DNA from: CAZAGT01 sp964484515
GTDB taxonomy: Bacteria; Desulfobacterota; DSM-4660; Desulfatiglandales; HGW-15
DNA: 5,279 nucleotides
Reading direction: 5' to 3'
NCBI GenBank assembly: GCA_964484515.1
Contig: CAZAGT010000358.1
Span: 1 to 5,279 of the forward strand
In this document: positions 1-5,279 of the stretch, piece by piece
Numbering within the stretch: position 1 is the stretch's first letter
How the letters are laid out: every line of letters starts with the position of its first letter
Notes under the pieces: generated by a model
Told to the model about the DNA's origin: nothing
Databases searched by the model: none
The model's input: only the letters and a program-made list of their open reading frames with translations
Made by a program: the position numbers and the translations under genes

Positions 1-163
1 CCCCCATGACCGGACGGCTCAAGCGCCAAAACGTTTCAAGAATCTAAAATGTTACCATCCTTTTTAGATCGAAATCTGAATTCTCGGTTCTCAATCTGAT
101 GCCGGTAGAGTGCGAGTGGAAGGCCTGAAACCGTCTTTCTCCTGCAAACTCTTGCTGGGAGCC
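1..163. repeat. Degenerate, internally deleted copy of the foldback (MITE-like) repeat family
   Basis: Positions 145-163 match the terminal repeat of the element at 1572-1939 (15 of 19 bases against 1921-1939). Positions of about 60-127 align in the same orientation with the left half of that element (about 1639-1702), sharing gatcgaaatc followed by a related aggcctg block. The sequence then jumps straight to the right-hand terminal repeat, so the central part of the palindrome seems to be missing. The left end would be expected near or just before base 1 and is not clearly visible. An 8-bp inverted repeat (42-49 with 62-69, 12-nt loop) lies inside. The right end stops 5 bp beyond the aminotransferase stop codon. 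No protein-coding content is seen. The relation to the other copies is read directly from the sequence; the deletion history is inferred. Confidence 0.6.
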
Positions 164-168
164 GTCTC

Positions 169-1491
169 TTACGGCCCCTCAAGCGAGCCCTCCTCCAGCA
201 TGGCATCGATAGAATCCGAGAACGCACTTAAGGTCTTCGCCACGTCTTCTTCGTCATGAGCAGCTGAGAAAACGAACAGCCATCCGCCCAGGATTGCTAC
301 ACCGCGCTGCAGAAGCTGATGGCCTAAGCGCACCTTTGCCGGGACCATCCCAACGATTTTTTCGACATCCTTTGTCGGAGGCGTAATGGCATCGGAGGGC
401 TCGAACTCGATCGGGCCGAGGTAGATGTGTGTGACGCTGCGCCCGTAAAGCCAGCCTCCAATCCCTTTTCGGCGTAGAATCTGGTTGCCCTCCTTGCGGA
501 ATTGGGCCGCGAGTTCATTGGCCCTCTTCTGAGGTTCACCGGTGTGATAAATCCCGAAGGCGGCCAATCCCGCAGCACAGGTGAGGGGGTTGGCATTCCA
601 GGTGCCGCTGTGGCGCACTCGCCTGTCATCAGGGGCCTTCGAGCTGAAGGGCTGCATGATATCCGCCTTGCCCGCAAGCGCCCCTATGCCGAGGCCGCCC
701 CCGATGATCTTACCCAGGCTTGTCAGATCCGGCTTGACCCCCACCATAGTCTGAAACCCTCCCACGGTATCGCGAAAACCCGTGACGACCTCATCCATGT
801 GCCATACAGTCCCGTACCTATGGACCAGATCAGGCAAGGCTTGGACAAAGGCTTCGTCGATCGGGACCTGTCCGCTCATGTGGGCGCCGCCCCCTTCCGT
901 CATGACGATCGCGTATTGCTCTGTAGCAAGCTCTTCTTCCACGCGGTCCAAATCATAGGGCACAATGGTCACGGCGTCCGCGACCACTCCCGGCGCACTC
1001 GGCGGCCAGGCGACTTCATCGGCCCATCCGTGAAAGTTCTCTACGAATCTGAGAATCTTGCGCCGCCCCGTAAAGATACGACTGATACGGATCGCCATCA
1101 GGTTGGCCTCTTGACCGCATGAAAAAAAGGCGATCCTCTCCGCCGCCGGCAGCAAACTCTTTATCTTCTCAGCCAATTCCACTTCCAACTCGTGATTGTC
1201 TCCGTAGTGGACCCCCTTGGCCACCTGTTCTTGCACTGCCGCAACGATCGCCGGATGGCTGTGGCCCAGGAGCAACGAGCCATGCCCCATCACATAATCG
1301 ATGTACTCGTGACCATCCACATCCCATTTTTTCGATCCCTTGGCGTGCGTGATGTAGGGGCGATAGGGGTCGAGCATGCGCACGAAGGCCGTCGCCCCGT
1401 CCCCCGCGAACACCTCGGAGGCCCGTTGATGGAGACCCGCCGATTTAGGGTGTTTCTCGCGGTAAACTTTGATTAGCTGATCTCTTGACAT
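169..1491 (-). CDS. Class III PLP-dependent aminotransferase (glutamate-1-semialdehyde aminomutase-like)
   Basis: This 440-residue protein has the full fold-type I, class III aminotransferase layout, and its length is usual for the family. It shows the N-terminal strand WDVDGHEYIDY (56-66), a cofactor phosphate loop SCGQEAN (124-130) followed by AIR and TGR, NFHGW (152-156, the usual YHG position), HMDEVVTGFR (231-240) with Asp233 to pair with the pyridine nitrogen, and SLGKIIGGG (258-266) with Lys261 as the Schiff-base lysine. SGTWNANPLT follows. The ATG at 1489-1491 is preceded by a strong AGGAGGA site (1501-1507) at 9 nt, which fixes the start. The family moves or transfers amino groups between amino acids and keto acids in the cytoplasm. 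The closest general type is the GSA aminomutase/aspartate aminotransferase family group, but the phosphate loop differs from the SGT of true GSA aminomutase and no heme genes are nearby, so a catabolic aminotransferase is more likely. The substrate is unknown. It is separated from the upstream oxidoreductase by a repeat element and may have its own promoter. Confidence 0.93.
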   Translation of the reverse strand: MSRDQLIKVYREKHPKSAGLHQRASEVFAGDGATAFVRMLDPYRPYITHAKGSKKWDVDGHEYIDYVMGHGSLLLGHSHPAIVAAVQEQVAKGVHYGDNHELEVELAEKIKSLLPAAERIAFFSCGQEANLMAIRISRIFTGRRKILRFVENFHGWADEVAWPPSAPGVVADAVTIVPYDLDRVEEELATEQYAIVMTEGGGAHMSGQVPIDEAFVQALPDLVHRYGTVWHMDEVVTGFRDTVGGFQTMVGVKPDLTSLGKIIGGGLGIGALAGKADIMQPFSSKAPDDRRVRHSGTWNANPLTCAAGLAAFGIYHTGEPQKRANELAAQFRKEGNQILRRKGIGGWLYGRSVTHIYLGPIEFEPSDAITPPTKDVEKIVGMVPAKVRLGHQLLQRGVAILGGWLFVFSAAHDEEDVAKTLSAFSDSIDAMLEEGSLEGP

Positions 1492-1571
1492 GGTTTCGTC
1501 TCCTCCTGGTCCTGGGTCAACCTGATTTAGTGATAGCGCTCAACGGCCGCGGTCCGTTCTCAAAAAAAAAC

Positions 1572-1939
1572 GGCTCCTCACAAGAATTTGCGGGTCAATA
1601 GTTCGATATCGAGAGCACAATACCTTGGAGCTATATCCGTTTTCGATCGAAATCCGGATTTCTGGATTTCGATCTGCGTCCCGTGGACTCTGGTGGGAGG
1701 CCTGCGATATCTTTTCTTCGATTCCGGGGCTCCCGGGCGGGTCTTTTCTATGCCTTATCGGCGGGGGAGTTCTGCCCCCTCCGACATTCCCCTCGACTTC
1801 GCTCGGGGCTGCGGTTTCCCCCACTGATAAGCCATGAAAAGACAGCGCCCTCCCGCCAGTCACTCCGAAAAGAGATCCCAGTCCTCCCACCCTGGAGGCT
1901 GGAAACTCCTTTATCGCCCACAAATTCTTGTGAGGAGCC
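1572..1939. mobile_element. 368-bp non-coding foldback / MITE-like element with 19-bp perfect terminal inverted repeats
   Basis: Bases 1572-1590 are the exact reverse complement of 1921-1939, and the match runs on with one mismatch to about 1594/1917. The inverted symmetry continues inward: the stretch from about 1689 to 1768 pairs with about 1817-1890, best at 1741-1768 against 1817-1843 (both contain GTCTTTTC, then TTATC, then a G run). The whole element could therefore fold into one long imperfect hairpin with its apex near 1785-1808, where CCCC/GGGG flanks CGACTTCG. The left arm carries an extra segment of about 90 bp (1595-1685) with its own 11-bp perfect inverted repeat. No transposase or significant ORF is inside and no clear target-site duplication is visible. 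Related sequence occurs at 60-163 and 5198-5279, so this is a family. Non-autonomous transposon status is inferred from structure. Confidence 0.8.
1645..1674. repeat. 11-bp perfect inverted repeat inside the left arm of the foldback element
   Basis: GATCGAAATCC (1645-1655) is the exact reverse complement of GGATTTCGATC (1664-1674), with an 8-nt spacer GGATTTCT that itself begins like the right half. A degenerate version sits at 67-99 in the left-edge copy. The block has no counterpart in the visible part of the right-edge copy, so it looks like an insertion into one arm. Confidence 0.75.
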
Positions 1940-2013
1940 AACAAAGCAGGGACCCTGAATCTTTCGCCCCGTTGAGCAAAACATACGATCTGTTCCCCTT
2001 TGACGACTTGGAC

Positions 2014-3180
2014 TCACTCTCGCAAGGCGGTTAAGGGCTCATCAATAAGCGCCCCGTCTCTAAAACGATCCGGTCGAAGCGCCCCGATATCTATGCTGCT
2101 CACCTTTCCTTCAGCTATGAGTTCGGATACGAGGATTCCCACCGCCGGGCTGTGTTGAAAGCCGTGTCCGCTGAATCCATTGGCGCAAATGAATCCTTCC
2201 ATCTCCGGAAACGATCCGATGATGGCATGGTGGTCCGGGGAAATGGCATACAGGCCGGCCCAGCCTCGCACGATCTGGGCGTCTTTTAGCACCGGGACTC
2301 TATGCATGGAACGTTCAGCGGTCCAGGTCCGGCCCTCAAAATCGACGCCCTCGTTGAAGGAACTCTGTGCGTCCTGCGGGCCCGCCAGCAGCAGGCCGCT
2401 TCCTTCGCGACGCATGTACCAGCCGTGCTCCAAGTCGATCACCAGAGGCGTCTCCGGCGGTAGGGCCGGGAAAGGATCTGTAAAGAACACCTGTCTTCTC
2501 AAGGGGCGGACGGGTACCTCCAGCCCTAACATATCACTTAAATGAGCTGCGTAGGGGCCCGCCGCATTGACCACCACCGGCGCCATGACGGTTTCACCCC
2601 GGGACGTCACGACGCCTTCAACCCGGCCTGCCTTGTGGCGGATCCCCGTCACCTCAACCCCCTCCTTGATCATCACGCCGCGCCGGCGAGCCCCTTTGGC
2701 AAAACCCTGAAGGACCTCGTAGGGACCGGCATAACCGTCGCTGGGGGTATGGGCGCCGCCCAGAAGATCATCTACGTACAGGAACGGCCATTGGTCCTTG
2801 AGCCCCTCCCGATCGAGAAGCCGCACCTCAATCCCCATGTTTCCGAGATGCCGAGCGTTCCCCCTCAGGATCGACCAATCCTTCTCACCGCGAGCAAGGA
2901 AAAGGTAACCCACCCGACGAAACTCGGGATCGACATCAAACTCCGATCGGAAGTTTTCAAAGATCTTGGAGCTGAGCAGTGAAAGCCGAACGTTGATATC
3001 GGTGCTGAACTGCATCCGGATCCCGCCCGCGCATTTGCCGGTCGAACCTGCTCCAAGCGCATCCTTTTCCAGTAACAGCAGATCCGGGATGCCCCTCTTG
3101 GCCAGATGGTAGGCGATACTGAGACCGATAACGCCACCACCGACGATCACCACATCTGCTGTCCGGGGAAACTCCGGCAT
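2014..3180 (-). CDS. FAD-dependent oxidoreductase of the DAO family (sarcosine oxidase beta / glycine oxidase-like)
   Basis: The protein has 388 residues from the ATG at 3180, the usual length for this family. It begins MPEFPRTADVVIVGGGVIGL, a classic Rossmann dinucleotide-binding site with GGGVIG and an acidic residue (LLLLEKD) closing the second strand at the FAD ribose. It continues with GSTGKCAGGIRMQFS, the flavin-contact segment typical of sarcosine oxidase beta and related enzymes, then VVNAAGPYA, and ends with a second flavin motif, ISPDHHAIIG and NGFSGHGFQHSPAVG. Such enzymes oxidise secondary or primary amines of small amino acids and pass electrons to oxygen or another acceptor. An in-frame TTG at 3216 would add 12 residues but has no ribosome binding site near it, whereas GAAGGA (3193-3198) lies 12 nt before the ATG, so the ATG is preferred. 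The FMN-binding pseudogene lies upstream on the same strand, 121 bp away. The substrate cannot be read; sarcosine, glycine or another N-alkyl amino acid is possible. Confidence 0.92.
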   Translation of the reverse strand: MPEFPRTADVVIVGGGVIGLSIAYHLAKRGIPDLLLLEKDALGAGSTGKCAGGIRMQFSTDINVRLSLLSSKIFENFRSEFDVDPEFRRVGYLFLARGEKDWSILRGNARHLGNMGIEVRLLDREGLKDQWPFLYVDDLLGGAHTPSDGYAGPYEVLQGFAKGARRRGVMIKEGVEVTGIRHKAGRVEGVVTSRGETVMAPVVVNAAGPYAAHLSDMLGLEVPVRPLRRQVFFTDPFPALPPETPLVIDLEHGWYMRREGSGLLLAGPQDAQSSFNEGVDFEGRTWTAERSMHRVPVLKDAQIVRGWAGLYAISPDHHAIIGSFPEMEGFICANGFSGHGFQHSPAVGILVSELIAEGKVSSIDIGALRPDRFRDGALIDEPLTALRE

Positions 3181-3301
3181 GAAGCTTCTGTATCCTTCGA
3201 CTTGCTCGTTACGCAATGGCGGTTCGACTAAGGTCCGCTTTACGAGGCGTGGTTGGTCAGGGTAGAAGGCGGAGACTTGAAAACCTATCCGGTCACGGAA
3301 A

Positions 3302-3714
3302 TTACTCTGCCTCTGCGGTGGCCTTCTGGAGTGCGTCTTTTATGGCGCGCAGGAGGATCATGCTGGAGGCGGAGGCCCCGGTCACGGCGTCAACCTCCAC
3401 CGACCGTGCTTGGATAACCCTTTCGATAAGCTCGACCGGCTTTTTCAGGAAGGCCAAATCTTCGCTGTCCACCTCGATCCGGCTGATCTGCTGGGCCTTT
3501 ATCGTCACGTAACCGTCCTAGATCAATTCAGCTTTCAGATTAAATTCACTTGATAGGTGCCGTCGGGAACATCCGTCAAATCGACCTTCTGCACAGGCGC
3601 AGCGGTTACACCCGCGTGCTCCTCCTGAGCCGCCGGGTAATCGACGTTCGAGGCCGCGAATGCGAATGTGGCACTGATGATCACAAGAGACCTATTCAGA
3701 TTCACCCACCGCAT
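3302..3714 (-). pseudogene. Broken gene for a small exported FMN-binding (FMN_bind-type) protein
   Basis: Two open segments join into one FMN_bind-type protein of about 137 residues. The first starts at the ATG at 3714 with a signal-peptide-like N-terminus (MRWVNLNRSLVIISATFAFA) and reaches PDGTYQ, the usual opening of the domain. After codon 55 (CAA, 3550-3552) one base appears to be missing: the frame runs into TGA at 3535-3537, while the shifted frame restores EFNLKAELI. That frame meets an in-frame TAG at 3518-3520, then reads DGYVTIKAQQISRIEV and on to the C-terminal DAVTGASASS and a short helix, ending at 3302. In intact relatives the DxxSGAT-type motif carries FMN attached by ApbE to its last residue, outside the cytoplasmic membrane. 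Two lesions argue for a decayed gene. The last 68 codons could start at GTG 3508, but that fragment lacks signal and half the domain. A weak TATAAA at 3814-3819 could be its old -10 box. Confidence 0.8.
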
Positions 3715-4231
3715 GATCGATCCGTTTCAATCTCTGCAGTACCTCAATCCGGTCAAGACACCATCCGGCAGCCTTCGGCCATCAACGGTCGGCTTAGGAC
3801 TCCAAAGAGGGAATTTATAGCGACGCTCTCGAAAAACCGATCCTTCTGAGGCTGATGGAAAATGCCCGGATGCAAGTCGTCCGAAACAGGGGACCCGCCC
3901 CGAAGGGGTGGGGACTGAGCCGAGCGAAGCGAAGGTGAAGAAATCCCGGGGAATTCATACGCCGCAGTGACGAGGGATGAGGGTAACGCGGCCCTTCGGC
4001 TTAGCTCAGGACCGTGAGCGTGTCGAACGGCATGTCCAACGGGATGTGGGCGTTTTCCGACAGCCTCAGCATTTATCCTGAAGGCCTTTTACTGGAATGC
4101 ACAGTCAATTTCAAGCCTTCGTTCTCCATGCCGCGGCTCTGGCTGACGACGAAGGCCCTTTCAGAGATCCTCCCCGCCGGCTAAGCCGAGAGATGCGTTC
4201 GCCCTTCCGAATCGGGCCCCCTCGGTGTATG
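3715..4231. other. Non-coding spacer with repeat structures
   Basis: No gene is supported in these 517 bp. Bases 3846-4069 form an inverted-repeat structure described separately. Upstream of the FMN-binding pseudogene only a weak -10-like TATAAA (3814-3819, minus strand) is seen, with no good -35. Bases 4070-4231, just past the creatininase stop, show no clear intrinsic terminator. A stretch of about 35 codons on the minus strand (ending in TAA near 4076) reads like protein but has no start signal and no recognised family. Confidence 0.55.
3846..4069. repeat. Second inverted-repeat structure with internal REP-like hairpins
   Basis: Bases 3846-3867 and 4048-4069 are imperfect inverted repeats (19 of 22 bases pair, core CTGAGGCTG..GGAAAA.GCCC). 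They enclose about 180 bp with further palindromes: an 8-bp GC stem with a GAA loop at 3894-3912, the GCTCA/TGAGC hairpin at 4004-4019 with TTCG/CGAA flanks at 3995-4026, and the segment CCGAGCGAAG at 3920-3929. The hairpins resemble the widespread intergenic palindromes built on CTTCGCTCGG and GCTCAGGACCGTGAGC that occur in many environmental bacteria. The terminal repeats are not related to those of the element at 1572-1939, although CCGAGCGAAG also occurs, inverted, at the apex of that element (1797-1806). It may be a small non-coding element or a mosaic of REP sequences. Confidence 0.55.
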
Positions 4232-4954
4232 TTAGAGGACCTCCTTGCGCCATTTTTGTCTTTCTTCGAGTTGCCCGCTGTGATACTCGCCCAAGATCTT
4301 CACAAGGGCCTTGACGGCCGAATCGATAACGCACTCGCCCTTCTTGGCGTCTGCCGTGGCGGGGTCTCCCCACACCCCCGGAACCCAACGAGCCGCGCGC
4401 ATGTCGACCAATTCGGGCTGCAAATAGAGTTGCATGGAGGTCTCGATCTCTGAGGCATGACCGATAAAGCCCTTATCGGACGCACTCACGCGTTTCATCT
4501 CCTCGGATACCGTGGGCATTTCCCAGTAGGTGTAACCCATGACGGTTATTCCCTTCTCCGCTTTCAGTTTGTTTCGCATCGACGCCAAGATGGCGGCATT
4601 GCCGCCGTGTCCATTCAACAGGATGATCTTTTTGAATCCGTGCGCGGCAACGCCGGCGGCGATCTGGCTTAACACCTCCACGAACGTGTGAAATTCGAGT
4701 GTGATCGTACCGCCAAAGGCCATGTGGTGGGGTGAATAACCCGACCAGACCGGGGGGAGCACGACGACCGGGAAATCATCGATACTCTCTGCGGCGCGTA
4801 CGGCAATCGTGAAACAGCAGTTCGTATCCGTGTTGACCGGCAGATGCTCTCCGTGCTGCTCGGTCGAACCGACCGGGAGAATCACAATGCCGTCCCTTTC
4901 GGCGATCGCCTTGAATTCATCTCGCCTCATTTCCTGCCACAACACCTTCTTCAT
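4232..4954 (-). CDS. Creatininase-family amidohydrolase
   Basis: This complete 240-residue protein matches the metal-dependent creatininase family in length and motifs: LPVGSTEQHGEHLPVNTD (26-43) with candidate metal ligands Glu32, His34 and Asp43; SPHHMAFGGTITL (74-86); LLNGHGGN (112-119) with His116; and GHASEIETS (165-173) with Glu169. These enzymes use two divalent metals to open or cleave C-N amide bonds in the cytoplasm. Known members act on creatinine, on formamidopyrimidine nucleotides, on cyclic lactone intermediates, or on the mycofactocin precursor, so creatinine itself is only one option. The usual GHAGE is GHASE here. The ATG at 4954 has a strong AAGGAGG site (4965-4971) at 10 nt and a good promoter at 5023-5051. 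It is the first gene of the minus-strand series, with the flavoenzyme downstream, which recalls creatinine or sarcosine catabolism, but no creatinase is present and 517 bp of repeats separate it from the next gene. Confidence 0.92.
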   Translation of the reverse strand: MKKVLWQEMRRDEFKAIAERDGIVILPVGSTEQHGEHLPVNTDTNCCFTIAVRAAESIDDFPVVVLPPVWSGYSPHHMAFGGTITLEFHTFVEVLSQIAAGVAAHGFKKIILLNGHGGNAAILASMRNKLKAEKGITVMGYTYWEMPTVSEEMKRVSASDKGFIGHASEIETSMQLYLQPELVDMRAARWVPGVWGDPATADAKKGECVIDSAVKALVKILGEYHSGQLEERQKWRKEVL

Positions 4955-5022
4955 CTTGAAGCCCCCTCCTTCTATCGGACCCTAAAGACCCCATACTCTA
5001 TGACCCTCTCTCAAATTCCTCT

Positions 5023-5051
5023 CTTATAGAGCCTTCAAAAAAAGTTGACAA
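5023..5051 (-). promoter_or_regulatory. Sigma70-type promoter for the creatininase-family gene
   Basis: On the minus strand TTGTCA (5046-5051) and TATAAG (5023-5028) are each one base from consensus and separated by exactly 17 bp. The predicted start is near 5016, giving an untranslated leader of about 60 nt before the ATG at 4954. Confidence 0.6.
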
Positions 5052-5118
5052 CATCTACCGATAATAGAAACAGAGTCCCTGGTGGTTCTCCACCGTCTTC
5101 GACATTCGTTCTCGTATG

Positions 5119-5139
5119 AGACTTCATGAGATGAGGTCT
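5119..5139. promoter_or_regulatory. Imperfect palindrome upstream of the promoter, possible operator
   Basis: AGACTTCAT (5119-5127) and ATGAGGTCT (5131-5139) form a 9-bp inverted repeat with one G-T type mismatch around GAG. It lies about 70 bp upstream of the -35 box of the creatininase-family gene. It could bind a dimeric regulator or be chance. No regulator gene is in the window. Confidence 0.25.
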
Positions 5140-5197
5140 GTGATACCTTAACGTGCATTGAAATATCTGAGAATGCCAAACTCGGGCACCACTTTTA

Positions 5198-5279
5198 GGC
5201 TCCTTACAAGAACTTGCAGGTGAGAAAACCGTTTCCAGCCTCTGCGGTGGGAGGACGGTGATGTCTTTTCGCAGTGACT
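5198..5279. mobile_element. Left end of another copy of the foldback element, cut by the window edge
   Basis: Bases 5198-5216 match the terminal repeat of the element at 1572-1939 (17 of 19). The whole 82-bp stretch aligns without gaps to the reverse complement of 1858-1939, with about 66 of 82 bases identical by eye, including TTTCCAGCCT, GTGGGAGGAC, TCTTTTCG and AGTGACT. The sharp start of similarity at 5198 marks the element boundary. It has no ORF of its own in the visible part, and the remainder lies outside the window. Confidence 0.8.

Larger units (their letters stand above)
1492..2013. other. Long intergenic spacer dominated by the foldback element
   Basis: No credible gene lies in this 522-bp gap. 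Bases 1572-1939 are a foldback element (own entry). The 80 bp next to the aminotransferase hold its ribosome binding site and a short inverted repeat, AACGG/CCGTT at 1542-1558 around CCGCGG, 51-67 nt upstream of the start. That repeat could be an operator or chance. I see no convincing -35/-10 pair here. The run of nine A at 1562-1570 reads as T on the coding strand, but it comes before the hairpin rather than after it, so it does not form an intrinsic terminator for the oxidoreductase. Bases 1940-2013 show nothing recognisable. Confidence 0.6.

Noticed and set aside
502..1122. Plus-strand open frame of 206 codons
   Set aside because: It lies wholly opposite the aminotransferase, whose motifs are unmistakable, and its translation shows no family features. 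The same applies to the plus-strand frames at 2180-2545, 2542-2982 and 4097-4453.
1542..1570. Hairpin plus nine-base A/T run as an intrinsic terminator
   Set aside because: On the transcribed minus strand the U run would come before the hairpin, and on the plus strand the run is A, so neither orientation gives a proper terminator.
1588..2034. Several overlapping open frames on both strands in the spacer between the aminotransferase and the oxidoreductase
   Set aside because: They follow the symmetry of the foldback element, lack ribosome binding sites and show no recognisable protein features.
3181..3216. TTG start at 3216 for the FAD oxidoreductase
   Set aside because: There is no Shine-Dalgarno-like sequence near it and the extra 12 residues do not resemble the family. 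The ATG at 3180 has GAAGGA upstream and starts just before the Rossmann motif.
3518..3520. In-frame TAG as a possible pyrrolysine codon in the FMN-binding gene
   Set aside because: The same gene also has a frameshift about 30 bp upstream, and FMN-binding domains are not known as pyrrolysine proteins. Decay is simpler.
4070..4180. Protein-like minus-strand stretch of about 35 codons after the creatininase gene
   Set aside because: It is bounded by stops and has no start with a ribosome binding site. It is too short to assign and is possibly chance or a gene remnant.
5045..5073. Perfect TTGACA on the plus strand as a plus-strand promoter
   Set aside because: No -10-like hexamer occurs at 16-18 bp, and there is no plus-strand gene downstream in the window. 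The hexamer overlaps the better minus-strand promoter.

Overview
The window is a gene-sparse stretch of a moderately GC-rich bacterial chromosome. All recognisable genes lie on the minus strand and are read from high to low coordinates: a creatininase-family amidohydrolase (4954-4232), a broken gene for a small exported FMN-binding protein (3714-3302), a sarcosine-oxidase-like FAD oxidoreductase (3180-2014) and a class III PLP aminotransferase (1491-169). The gene style, strong Shine-Dalgarno sites and repeat-rich spacers suit an environmental Gram-negative bacterium with an expanded genome, such as a Desulfobacterota-like lineage. Nothing in the window fixes the taxon, and this placement is inference.

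Region by region (left to right): 1-163 is the remnant of a repeat element that ends 5 bp past the aminotransferase stop codon. 169-1491 is the aminotransferase. 1492-2013 is a long spacer mostly filled by a 368-bp foldback (MITE-like) element with 19-bp perfect terminal inverted repeats (1572-1939). 2014-3180 is the FAD oxidoreductase. 3302-3714 is the FMN-binding pseudogene, with one frameshift and one in-frame TAG. 3715-4231 is non-coding and holds a second, unrelated inverted-repeat structure (3846-4069) with REP-like hairpins. 4232-4954 is the creatininase homologue with a good sigma70-type promoter at 5023-5051. From 5198 to the window end a third copy of the foldback family begins.

Functionally, a creatininase-type C-N hydrolase, a sarcosine/glycine-oxidase-type flavoenzyme and an aminotransferase suggest catabolism of a small amine, amide or amino acid, loosely like creatinine to creatine to sarcosine to glycine. 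There is no creatinase here and the exact substrates cannot be read from sequence. The 515-bp and 522-bp spacers make one uninterrupted operon doubtful.

The most notable signals are the foldback family, with three related copies bracketing the gene block, and the two independent lesions in the FMN-binding gene. I saw no RNA gene, CRISPR array, transposase or phage gene.
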